Source: Fortiea sp. LEGE XX443
GTDB lineage: Bacteria; Cyanobacteriota; Cyanobacteriia; Cyanobacteriales; Nostocaceae
Assembly (NCBI RefSeq): GCF_015206815.1
Contig: NZ_JADEXZ010000020.1
Span: 1-64,000 of the forward strand
Direction of reading: 5' to 3'
Length of the DNA: 64,000 nucleotides
Shown piece by piece: positions 8,550 to 16,572 of this stretch. The stretch's first letter is position 1; each line of letters opens with the position of its first letter. The notes beneath the pieces are model-generated. The model had not been told where the DNA came from. It saw only the letters and a program-made list of their open reading frames with translations, and did not search any database. The translations under genes were made by a program, and so were the position numbers.

Positions 8550-9455
8550 ATGGTTTCTCAAACGCTGAAATACGCTTACTTTCCGGGCTGTGTTGCCCAA
8601 GGTGCTTGTCGGGAACTTTATCAATCAACTCAAGCCCTCACCCAAGCGTTGGGTATTGAATTGATTGAACTCAAAAAAGCTGCTTGCTGTGGTTCCGGCA
8701 CATTTAAAGAAGATTCCCAATTACTGGAAGATACAGTCAACGCCAGAAATATTGCCTTAGCAGAAACATTAAATCTACCCTTACTCACCCATTGCAGTAC
8801 TTGTCAAGGTGTGATCGGTCATGTCAACGAACGCTTAAAAGATTTTCAAAATAGCAACCCTCCTTACATTGAGCAAGTTAATGGCTTGCTACAAAAAGAG
8901 AACTGTTCCCCTTATCGTGGCAGTACGGAAGTTAAACATCTCCTGTATGCTTTGGTGACAGATTATGGTTTGGAGGAAATCACCAAGCGCGTTACTCGTA
9001 AGTTGAGTGGTTTAAAATGTGCAGCTTTTTATGGCTGCTATCTTCTTCGCGCTCAAAAGTCCATGCCCTATGATGACCCTTTCCAGCCAGAAGCAATGGA
9101 AAATGTATTTCGGGCTGTGGGTGCAACGCCAATTTATTATCGTGGGCGCACCCAATGTTGTGGCTGGCCCCTGGCAAGTTATGCCACTACTCAATCTTTT
9201 AAAATGGCTGGAATGCACATTCAAGAAGCCTTGGCTAATGGTGCTGATTGTTTAGTTACACCTTGTCCTCTGTGTCATTTGAATTTAGATTCTCGTCAAC
9301 CAGAGGTCGAAAAAGTCATTGGAGAGAAGCTAGGTTTACCAGTGCTGCATTTACCCCAGTTGATTGCTTTAGCACTGGGAATTAGCCCTCAAAAACTGGG
9401 TTTAGAACGCCATATTGTTTCGACAAAACCAGTGTTAGAAAAATTGGGACTATAA
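8550..9455 (+). CDS. Heterodisulfide reductase subunit B-like protein (two CCG domains)
   Basis: The product has two cysteine-rich CCG domains. The first comprises YFPGC, AACCGSG and HCSTCQG; the second YGCYLL, TQCCGWPLA and TPCPLCHLNLD. These cysteines bind iron-sulfur clusters in HdrB of methanogens and in the SdhE/SdhC-like subunit of some succinate dehydrogenases. Cyanobacteria have a stand-alone copy thought to work with succinate dehydrogenase, but no sdh genes are seen here. I chose ATG 8550 (MVSQTLKYAYFPGC) because family members begin shortly before the first CCG motif; an in-frame GTG at 8490 would add 20 low-complexity residues. The electron partner is not shown by the context. Confidence 0.85.
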   Translation: MVSQTLKYAYFPGCVAQGACRELYQSTQALTQALGIELIELKKAACCGSGTFKEDSQLLEDTVNARNIALAETLNLPLLTHCSTCQGVIGHVNERLKDFQNSNPPYIEQVNGLLQKENCSPYRGSTEVKHLLYALVTDYGLEEITKRVTRKLSGLKCAAFYGCYLLRAQKSMPYDDPFQPEAMENVFRAVGATPIYYRGRTQCCGWPLASYATTQSFKMAGMHIQEALANGADCLVTPCPLCHLNLDSRQPEVEKVIGEKLGLPVLHLPQLIALALGISPQKLGLERHIVSTKPVLEKLGL

Positions 9456-9769
9456 AGGCGAAAGTAACCCTTCTCTGCGAGAGGCTGCACTCAGGGTTAT
9501 TTTTGACTTCCTAGTTACTGCTCACCGAAGAGGCGGAGGGGCGGGGGCAGGGAGCAGGGGGAGCAATCCCTGTGCCGTTCGCGCAGCGTCTCGCAGAGAA
9601 GCCGTGAAGCGGAGCAGAACATGGGTATGTTCGCAAAGCGTCTCGTAGAGAAGCCCCGCCCTTCTAGGGCGCTTTTACTGGGGCGGAGTACAATCGGACG
9701 CTCAGTTTTCCCCCTTGCTCCCTGCCCCCTGCCTCTTTTGACCTATTCCCTGTTCCCTTCTTCATATAT
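9456..9769. repeat. Intergenic REP-like repeats and GC-rich low-complexity DNA
   Basis: This gap holds two related copies of a palindromic repeat word, gttcgcgcagcgtctcgcagagaagcc in part at about 9578-9605 and gttcgcaaagcgtctcgtagagaagcc in part at about 9629-9656. They are flanked by G-rich (9530-9565) and C-rich (9708-9735) tracts that are themselves near reverse complements. The word belongs to the same dispersed family as those at 3707, 11078, 39836 and 44731. No gene is seen. Confidence 0.6.
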
Positions 9770-10666
9770 ATGAAATCCGAACTTGTTGCTTCCCTCTGGG
9801 AATCACTTTGGCAAGACTACAAAGCCAGAGTCAATTACGCCCAAATCTACCAAAACATGATTACAGCAGCGGGTGGAACCGTCGCCAACGACCATATCGC
9901 CTTTCGGTCTTTGCGTTTAGTAGTCGATAGTCCACAAGGTGAAATTAACTTGGGTATCAACCACCTGGGACAAATAGCTGAAACCTTGGGTTACGAACCT
10001 GCTGGTGAGTATACATTTGCTGCAACTCATCTTTATGCCCGTCACTATCGCCATCCCCAACAAGCAGAATTCGATTTGCCCAAACTGTTTATTAGTGAAT
10101 TAATTGTTGATGAATTGCCAGAAAATATTGCCCAACTAATTTATCAAACAGTATCAGCAATTCCCGCGATGCCTGTTTTACCAGATAAAAACAATCTTGA
10201 AAGCATTACCCAAAAATTAAAGCAAACTTTTACCCGCCCTTGGCAAGTTCCCTTACGTTCGGTTGTGGAAGAAGTGAATAAAGTTACACAATATGGTGCT
10301 TGGGTTTTGTTACATGGTTACGCTGTTAATCACTTCACAGGCTATATTAACCGCCAAAGTACTTCTACATATCCTGATATAGATACTACTGCTCATGCTT
10401 TAGCTAACTTGGGTGTACCAATGAAAGCCGAAATCGAAGGAGATGTCACCTGTGGTTTACGTCAAACTGCAACCCACGCGGTAACAGAAATGGTGACATT
10501 GCTAGATGACAGCACTGGTAAAGAAATCCAGATTCCTTGGACTTATGCTTATTATGAACTTGCCCAGCGTTACATGGTAGAAATTGAACCGGGAAAGCCA
10601 GCACTTTTTGATGCTTTTTTAGGGAACAATGCTCAACAATTGTTTGAAATGACACGACGATATTAA
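9770..10666 (+). CDS. DUF1338 protein, 2-oxoadipate dioxygenase/decarboxylase-like
   Basis: The 298-residue protein belongs to the DUF1338 family of the VOC (vicinal oxygen chelate) fold. The characterised bacterial member HglS is an Fe(II) enzyme that converts 2-oxoadipate to 2-hydroxyglutarate in lysine breakdown. Visible family marks are NDHIAFRSL with a probable metal-binding His near residue 42, the HGYAVNHFTGY segment with further histidines, and an IPWTYAYYELAQRY block near the C terminus. No lysine-degradation genes are nearby, so the substrate in this organism is open. It converges with the DUF2839 gene with no spacer. Confidence 0.8.
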   Translation: MKSELVASLWESLWQDYKARVNYAQIYQNMITAAGGTVANDHIAFRSLRLVVDSPQGEINLGINHLGQIAETLGYEPAGEYTFAATHLYARHYRHPQQAEFDLPKLFISELIVDELPENIAQLIYQTVSAIPAMPVLPDKNNLESITQKLKQTFTRPWQVPLRSVVEEVNKVTQYGAWVLLHGYAVNHFTGYINRQSTSTYPDIDTTAHALANLGVPMKAEIEGDVTCGLRQTATHAVTEMVTLLDDSTGKEIQIPWTYAYYELAQRYMVEIEPGKPALFDAFLGNNAQQLFEMTRRY

Positions 10667-10882
10667 TTAATCCATTACTTGCCACCAACCAAAAGCTGGG
10701 CCAATAAAACGAATAGTCACCCAAGCAACAACCATACCCCCAATTCCAATCCAGGCTCCGCGAGTAGTCCAACTCACAAATAATTCGGATTGGCGTTTGG
10801 TGATGGGAACCCAAGACAATATGCGCTCGTCTTGTCCGTATTTTTCTCCCAGTGTTTCTTTGCGACGTTTTGCTTCACCCAT
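10667..10882 (-). CDS. DUF2839 small membrane protein
   Basis: The 71-residue protein begins MGEAKRRKETLGEKYG and has one transmembrane segment (about GAWIGIGGMVVAWVTIRFIG) before a C-terminal FGWW. This is the conserved layout of cyanobacterial and plastid DUF2839 proteins of unknown function. A longer frame from 10903 adds seven residues (MNFELLI) without family support. The stop codon lies directly against the stop of the DUF1338 gene, so the two transcripts must overlap or end inside each other. Confidence 0.85.
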   Translation of the reverse strand: MGEAKRRKETLGEKYGQDERILSWVPITKRQSELFVSWTTRGAWIGIGGMVVAWVTIRFIGPAFGWWQVMD

Positions 10883-11248
10883 AATTAGCAATTCAAAATT
10901 CAAATAAGTTTATGTGTCTTCTGCCGGAGATGCGATCGCATCACTAGTACAATAAGGCAAAAGTAAAAAGAAAGAGTACTTATACCGCAAGCTTTTTACC
11001 CATTTCAAATAGTCTGCTTCTCTTACAAAGTTTGGCGAAGAGAAGTTGCGTGCGCGGGTTAAGAGCGTTGAGCAAACTTCTCCCAAGGGGAGACGCCAAG
11101 GGCGAACGGGGACGGAAACCGACACCGCCAACTTTGCGTTATTTCCGCCATGCTGTACTAGGACAATTTATGAAGTTCAAAATGATAATAGCGTTTGCTG
11201 AGATGTGATCGCTATCTGTTGACAAAATGTAAATAGTCAACTTCTTGA
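10883..11248. repeat. Intergenic with REP-like repeat copies
   Basis: It contains a member of the dispersed repeat family (cttctcccaaggggagacgcc at about 11078-11098, followed by aagggcgaacggggacgg). An open frame on the minus strand (10910-11131) is made entirely of this repeat and I do not consider it a gene. The gap separates two minus-strand genes and should hold the DUF2839 promoter. Confidence 0.6.
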
Positions 11249-12805
11249 CTAAGCAGAATTTTCCTCATCGGTGTTAGCAAACAAGCTAGGATCTAAGTAG
11301 TTAATTCGTGCTAGAGGACTAAGAGCCGCGAGAATTTGTGAGCCATAGCTACGGTTGACAACTCGACTATCTAGCAAAGCCACTACCCCTTGATTTTCTC
11401 GCAAAGGAGCGATCGCTCGTTGCAGTTCATTTAAAGCAGCTGGTAGTAAGTATAACCGGAACCAATCTTGATGCGATCGCTTGTAGTAAGCGACCCTACC
11501 AGCTACCAAGGGATTTTCTAAAGATGGCAGAGGTAAAGTAGCGATAATTAACAGATGGGGCGCAGGCAAAACATTTTGATGTTCTCGCCAATATTCCCAA
11601 CCACTAATCAAAATCCCATTTTCATCTAAACAGGTTTTTTCCACCTGCACCCGTGAACCAAACTCTGAGGCCAAAATTGCCCCTACTTGCGCCTTGAGTG
11701 GGACATCTCCCACCAAAACCACTGTTAATCCTGGCGCTGTCGCGCTCAGACATAGCAGTGTGCGGACTTTGTGAATAAAAGCTGGTTGAAATTCTGGTGT
11801 GTTGGGTAAAGGTAACTGATAAGGCACATACAGTTGAATAGCTTGAGCTTGACTATCTGAGGAGAACTTTAAACAAGTGACATCATCCAATCCCAGACGC
11901 TGACGAAATACAGGTGCTTCAGTTTCCGCTTCTAAAGCACTACCAACTAATACTACTGGCTGTCGTTGCCAAATGGGCGAAAGTATCTTGCCCAGTTCAA
12001 TGGGGGCGTAATGTAAAGAAAATAAACCTTGACGACGGGCAATGGTTGTCCAAAAAAGATGTGGTGGGCGATCGCTAGGCAAATTTTCGTTAATGTATTT
12101 AAACTGCTCCCAAAAATTTTGCCAAACATCAGGAATAGTTTCTAGCTCTAATTCGGCAAAAAGACTGTTAATAATTTCTGCTTCTGGCTGGGAAATTAGA
12201 TAGCACTCATAGGGATTCGCTGGGTGCTGAAATACTTCTTTGGTTAGTTGTGCTTTAGCAGAAAGAATTGCTTCGACTTGGTTAGGGCAAGCAAGGGTGA
12301 GTTCTTCCCAGTCTTGAGGTTGCACATCTTGAATCAGCTGATGGCGTACCCAATCTTCTAAATCATCCACACCATCAATAATTGTGGGAATGCCTGGGGG
12401 AAAAGTATCAGAAGCTGTTAGCTGCCCTTTTAACCAAGCTTCTGGAGAAGTCAGGAGTAGCCCTTGGAACTCCGAATGAGGCCAAGCGTCACCTGTCCTG
12501 ATTGGTTTTTTAGCTTGTAACCACTGTTGTAAGCGGGGAATTTCCACTTGCAACAGACGTTGTTGCACTGTTTCTGAAGCAACAATAATAACAGGGCCAT
12601 GCCACATCAATGCCGATGCGACAAAGCTAGTGCGATATCGCCCTTGATAGCCACAAGCTGCCCCCACTTGAATTAAGGCGCTACGCCCTAGACGCAAGGC
12701 GCGTGCTACCAACCGTGCCATCGTCAAATGATGGGGCCAGGAAGGGAACCCTGCCTGCGATCGCAGGAAGTTATGTAGTGACAAATGAACTTCTGCCTCA
12801 ATCAC
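11249..12805 (-). CDS. DinG-like helicase family protein with degraded ATPase motifs
   Basis: The 518-residue protein resembles the XPD/DinG superfamily 2 helicases in overall layout. Its C-terminal block (FRLYLLPAALNELQRAIAPL, then ENQGVVALLDSRV) matches the end of DinG-type helicase domains with motif VI. The usual Walker A GxGKT is replaced by GAACGYQGRYRTS (about residues 48-60) and the DEAH box by a segment IIDGVDDLEDW. No four-cysteine iron-sulfur cluster is present. It is therefore likely an ATPase-dead or strongly diverged member that may still bind DNA or a partner. It is monocistronic. Cyanobacteria have this protein alongside a normal DinG, so the degeneration is probably old rather than a fresh pseudogene. 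Confidence 0.65.
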   Translation of the reverse strand: MIEAEVHLSLHNFLRSQAGFPSWPHHLTMARLVARALRLGRSALIQVGAACGYQGRYRTSFVASALMWHGPVIIVASETVQQRLLQVEIPRLQQWLQAKKPIRTGDAWPHSEFQGLLLTSPEAWLKGQLTASDTFPPGIPTIIDGVDDLEDWVRHQLIQDVQPQDWEELTLACPNQVEAILSAKAQLTKEVFQHPANPYECYLISQPEAEIINSLFAELELETIPDVWQNFWEQFKYINENLPSDRPPHLFWTTIARRQGLFSLHYAPIELGKILSPIWQRQPVVLVGSALEAETEAPVFRQRLGLDDVTCLKFSSDSQAQAIQLYVPYQLPLPNTPEFQPAFIHKVRTLLCLSATAPGLTVVLVGDVPLKAQVGAILASEFGSRVQVEKTCLDENGILISGWEYWREHQNVLPAPHLLIIATLPLPSLENPLVAGRVAYYKRSHQDWFRLYLLPAALNELQRAIAPLRENQGVVALLDSRVVNRSYGSQILAALSPLARINYLDPSLFANTDEENSA

Positions 12806-12933
12806 ACGCTTTTAATCCCATACAAAGTGATTTTTAGTTCTATTAGCCCCATTTCTATTATTCAGTTATCAGTTACCAGTTATTAGACTGAATAACTTAG
12901 ACTGTTCACTGTTCACTGTTCACTGATTAAATT

Positions 12934-13896
12934 ATGCCAACTTACACAGGAATTTCCAGCGAAGCCTTTAGGCATCCACTGGATCGCCAAGCTGAACAAG
13001 CTTTACGAAATTTACCAGGATTTGATTTAATTGCTCGTAAATTTGTGGAATTTGTCTACGAACGCCCGCAGTTAGTCTATCTAATGGGTAACACCATCCA
13101 AGTCGGGCCACGGCAATATTCCACTATTTACCAGATATTTCGGGAATGTGTGCGGGATTTGGACATTTACCCAGAACCTACACTGTTTGTCTCACAAAAT
13201 CCCCAAGCAAATAGCTATGCTTTAGGGCAAGAAAATCCTTTCATTGTCATAAATACAGGCATCCTAGACTTACTAGAGGAAGTCGAAATTAGAGCGGTGT
13301 TAGCCCATGAACTGGGGCATATTAAATGTGGTCATACTATTTTAATTCAAATGGCGATGTGGGCGATGAGTGCTGCCTCTGCTCTCGGTGAATTAACCTT
13401 TGGTATAGGTAATTTTGTTACACAAGCTTTGATATATGCCTTTTTTGAATGGCGGCGGAAAGCTGAATTGACAGCAGATCGCGCCGCATTGTTAGTAGTT
13501 GATGACTTAAATCCTGTGATGTCTTCGATGATGAAGGTGTCTGGCGGTAGTAACAAATATGCCCATGAATGTAGTTTACAAGAATTCATCCGCCAGTCAG
13601 AAAATTATCAGGCATTAGACCAGGATGGGCTGAATCAAATATATAAATTCTTGATGTACAATGGCGCTCAGGGTATGATGTTGAGCCATCCCTTTGCTGT
13701 AGAACGCCTACGTTATTTAAGGGAGTGGGCTGTATCAGAAGAATATCAGCAAATTCGCCGAGGAAACTATCAGCGATCGCCTGCTAACGGTGCAGTAAAT
13801 GTTGCAGCAGAAACACCCGCAAGTGAAACAGAAAATTTGCAACGGCAAATTGAAGAATTACAACAAGAAATTAACAGAATGAAAAAATCTCAGTAG
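12934..13896 (+). CDS. M48-family metalloprotease
   Basis: The 320-residue protein has the zinc motif HELGH within AVLAHELGHIKCGHT, and the third ligand region RRKAELTADRAALLV, as in M48 peptidases (HtpX/YggG group). A hydrophobic stretch between them (ALIQMAMWAMSAASALGEL region) may be membrane-associated. Unlike HtpX there are no four clear transmembrane helices. The C terminus (about residues 285-320) is a coiled coil (ENLQRQIEELQQEINRMKK). There is no obvious signal peptide. The role is probably membrane or envelope protein quality control, inferred from the family. Confidence 0.85.
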   Translation: MPTYTGISSEAFRHPLDRQAEQALRNLPGFDLIARKFVEFVYERPQLVYLMGNTIQVGPRQYSTIYQIFRECVRDLDIYPEPTLFVSQNPQANSYALGQENPFIVINTGILDLLEEVEIRAVLAHELGHIKCGHTILIQMAMWAMSAASALGELTFGIGNFVTQALIYAFFEWRRKAELTADRAALLVVDDLNPVMSSMMKVSGGSNKYAHECSLQEFIRQSENYQALDQDGLNQIYKFLMYNGAQGMMLSHPFAVERLRYLREWAVSEEYQQIRRGNYQRSPANGAVNVAAETPASETENLQRQIEELQQEINRMKKSQ

Positions 13897-14471
13897 GTTG
13901 TAGGGTGGGCATTGTAACGCTCACCCTACAACTATTTGTTTTTATTTGTTATTAATGATGAAGTTTGACAAAATCATAATATTATCTTATGTAAATTCTG
14001 ATTTTATTTGCCCAAATTATGCTAATTCAGATCCCCGACTTCTCAAAGAAGTCGGGGATCTTGTTGTTATAGCAGTAGCCAAGGCAGTTAGGACATCGGC
14101 CAATGATAAAACTCATGCACTAAAAGACTTTTAACCCTGTCACCTGTCACCTGTTCCCTATCACCTGCTATACATGGGAATTTTTAAAGAACAGGCTTTT
14201 TCTCTGCTTACCTGAATATAAATTTCTGTAGCGTGATTTATTTTTTAAGATTCCCTAATCTCCGATAATACTTTTTAGGGCAGCTTGGCAGAGATAAATA
14301 TTCAGTAGAAACTTATCTTCTGCATTCTGCTGTGTGCCTTCTAGACATAGGCAACAACATCATCTAAACTACCATCTGTTTGTGGGTGGTCAACATCCAA
14401 GATTCAAAACTCCAACTTGAATCTTGCCTAACTACATATGAGCATGAAATTTCGTTTAGGCATTTCTCAAA
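13897..14471. other. Intergenic region
   Basis: A 575-bp gap. It holds the long palindrome at 14029-14061 and the word cacctgtcacctgttccctatcacctg at about 14138-14166. The open frame 13946-14134 runs through the palindrome and is not a likely gene. Promoter elements for the following secreted-protein gene are expected near 14350-14460 but none stands out. Confidence 0.4.
14029..14061. repeat. Dispersed 33-bp palindrome (copy 1)
   Basis: AGATCCCCGACTTCT and its perfect reverse complement, 15 bp each, are separated by caa. The same hairpin occurs at 22017-22049 with a different loop and with a shared ttcag flank. It is a dispersed repeat; it could act as a transcript-end hairpin but has no T-run. 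Confidence 0.85.
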
Positions 14472-14900
14472 ATGGTAATTAACTTTCCCAAATGGCTGTC
14501 TGTTTTAGCTAATATTCTTGCCCTTGTCATTTTTATGCCAGGGATTGCTTTAGCTACGCCTCTACAAATTCATGCTAATTCTAGTGTGATTCTTACCCAG
14601 TATAACCAAGCTACAAGTAACTTAATTGCATATTCTGACACTGATTTGACTCCCCAAGAACGCCAACAAATTCAGGCTTTACGTCAACGGCGCAACAAAG
14701 AAATTAAGGCAATTTTAAGTTCATCGCAACGTGATCAGATCAAAGAACAATTGCGGGCGGGGAATAATATTTCTCAAGCTATAGAGAGTTTAGATTTACA
14801 TCAAGATCAACAAAAAATGATTAAAGCTATTATGCAATTAATCAACTTGAAGATGAAAGCTATTTTATCTCGGCATTCGCTCCAAGTAAGACAAGACTAG
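14472..14900 (+). CDS. Small secreted protein, Spy/CpxP-like helical
   Basis: The 142-residue product begins with a classic signal peptide (basic start, hydrophobic core ANILALVIFMPGIALA, cleavage likely after ALA). The mature part is charged and helical, with DLTPQERQQIQALRQRRNKE and a second helix rich in Gln and Lys. This resembles the LTxxQ-type helical periplasmic proteins (Spy/CpxP group), but I cannot assign it firmly. It is followed by a hairpin that may be its terminator. Confidence 0.65.
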   Translation: MVINFPKWLSVLANILALVIFMPGIALATPLQIHANSSVILTQYNQATSNLIAYSDTDLTPQERQQIQALRQRRNKEIKAILSSSQRDQIKEQLRAGNNISQAIESLDLHQDQQKMIKAIMQLINLKMKAILSRHSLQVRQD

Positions 14901-14955
14901 ATGTTGAATTGGAAAATTTTGTAGTTTTATATTTGAGTTAATAGCTGTGTCAATA

Positions 14956-14995
14956 AAAAGCGATCGCTCTCTGTATCGTGCAGGCGATCGCTTTT
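14956..14995 (+). terminator. Probable terminator built from two HIP1 octamers
   Basis: AAAAGCGATCGC at 14956-14967 pairs perfectly with GCGATCGCTTTT at 14984-14995 across a 16-base loop. The stem ends in four T residues and lies about 55 bases past the stop codon of the secreted-protein gene. HIP1 is itself palindromic, so the pairing could be partly chance. Confidence 0.5.
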
Positions 14996-15280
14996 GATAT
15001 GAAATTGTTATAATCGAGGCGATCGCCCTGATCTTTGGTTGCATTTAGGGTAAAGCATTAAGATTGCAGTTTTATAAGAAATATTAAAATTTTGAAATCC
15101 ATTCCTAGTAAGGAATACAGACTATAATTAAGTATTATTTATTATTAAATTCTATAAAATTAGCCGAAGAGCCAGAAAGTGTATAAGTCCTGTTAAATCA
15201 ACTGGGCGGAATTGCTAAAATCAGCTAACCTAACTGCATCACCAGAAAATTCTATCACCCCAACAGCTGGGAGTTAGCCT

Positions 15281-16429
15281 GTGAATCTTGGACAATGGAT
15301 AGGCTTAATCGCCATAGTTATTTCTCTATACATCTTGTGGCAAATTCGAGAAGTGTTGTTGCTCATGTTCGCCGCAGTAGTGTTAGCAACCACATTAAAT
15401 CGGTTAGCCAAACGTTTCCAGCACTTGGGGATGAAGCGTGGGTTTGCTGTGCTGCTTTCAGTGGCTATCTTTTTTGCAATTGTTGTAGGGTTTTTCTGGT
15501 TGATTGTGCCACCTTTTGTACAGCAGTTTCATGAACTAACTTATCGTGTTCCCCAAGGTTTGGAGCGCTTTAATACTTGGTTAGATGGGCTTAAAACTAT
15601 AGTCCCCAGCCAATTGATTCCTTATATACCCGATCTCAACAGTTTAATAGAACAAGCTCAACCTTTTGTTAATCGGGTCTTGGGGAGTTCTTTTGCTTTT
15701 GTCTCCGGTTCTTTAGAAGTTGTACTCAAAGTTTTGCTGGTGTTGGTTTTAACAGGAATGCTGTTAGCTGATCCTTTGGCTTACCGCAAAGTATTTATCC
15801 GAGTTTTTCCCTCGTTCTATAGAAGACGGGTAGATGGAATTTTAGATCAATGCGAAAACTCATTAGAAGGATGGGTTACAGGCGCTTTGATTGCAATGGG
15901 TGTAGTAGGACTGATGAGTGTAGTTGGTTTATCAGTCTTAGGTGTAAAAGCGGCATTGGCTTTAGCGGTTTTGGCAGGATTTTTGAACTTGATACCCAAC
16001 CTAGGCCCAACATTAAGTGTAGTTCCAGCAATGGCGATCGCTTTATTAGATAATCCCTGGAAAGCTGTTGCTGTCTTGATTCTTTACTTTTTCATTCAAC
16101 AAGCTGAAAGTAATTTGATTACGCCTGTTGTCATGGCGCAACAAGTTTCATTATTACCAGCTGTGACATTAATTTCTCAGCTATTTTTTGTGACCTTTTT
16201 TGGCTTTTTAGGACTATTTTTAGCCCTCCCATTAACGGTTGTCGCCAAAATCTGGGTGCAAGAGGTCTTAATTAAAGATGTGTTAGATCAATGGGGAAAT
16301 CAACATCCAAAAGAAACTGAGTTTGTAGTAGTTTGTAACTCTCATAATACTAATGATAATTGGACAGAAGAAAATCCAGCTAGTAATCAAGCTCCCGCAG
16401 TTGAAGATACTTTGCCGCAAGAAGATTAA
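15281..16429 (+). CDS. AI-2E (PerM/TqsA) family membrane transporter
   Basis: The 382-residue protein has the layout of the AI-2E exporter superfamily: two or three N-terminal helices, a soluble middle part (LERFNTWLDGLKTIVPS), and five further helices including GVKAALALAVLAGFLNLIPN. The family motif LGPTLSVVPA follows, with QQAESNLITPVVM near the C terminus. Some members export autoinducer-2 and others move ions or have unknown substrates, so the substrate is not assigned. The start is a GTG (MNLGQWIGL). A hydrophilic acidic tail of about 40 residues ends the protein. The 380-bp gap upstream (14901-15280) shows only the terminator hairpin and AT-rich DNA. Confidence 0.85.
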   Translation: MNLGQWIGLIAIVISLYILWQIREVLLLMFAAVVLATTLNRLAKRFQHLGMKRGFAVLLSVAIFFAIVVGFFWLIVPPFVQQFHELTYRVPQGLERFNTWLDGLKTIVPSQLIPYIPDLNSLIEQAQPFVNRVLGSSFAFVSGSLEVVLKVLLVLVLTGMLLADPLAYRKVFIRVFPSFYRRRVDGILDQCENSLEGWVTGALIAMGVVGLMSVVGLSVLGVKAALALAVLAGFLNLIPNLGPTLSVVPAMAIALLDNPWKAVAVLILYFFIQQAESNLITPVVMAQQVSLLPAVTLISQLFFVTFFGFLGLFLALPLTVVAKIWVQEVLIKDVLDQWGNQHPKETEFVVVCNSHNTNDNWTEENPASNQAPAVEDTLPQED

Positions 16430-16499
16430 TTTAATAGGCGTTGCAGAATAGAGATATGAATTTAGTGCGATGGGCTACGCCCCACCGCAGGCGATCACT

Positions 16500-16572
16500 A
16501 TGGAATGTCCAAAATGTGCATCAACTCATATTCGCAAAAATGGTAAACAACATCACATATGTGTTCAATGCA
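16500..16572 (+). pseudogene. Remnant of an IS1-type transposase zinc finger
   Basis: The frame begins MECPKCASTHIRKNGKQ and continues HHICVQC, the N-terminal four-cysteine zinc finger of InsA/IS1-like transposases common in Nostoc. After the second CxxC the similarity stops and the DNA becomes the 3' end of the opposite-strand gene. Only about 24 codons survive. The stop codon and last codons of the neighbouring 535-residue gene lie inside this remnant. Confidence 0.6.

Noticed and set aside
10910..11131. 73-codon minus-strand frame
   Set aside because: Built from the dispersed palindromic repeat; no protein family and no good start.
13946..14134. 62-codon plus-strand frame
   Set aside because: Runs through the 33-bp palindrome, so the frame is incidental.
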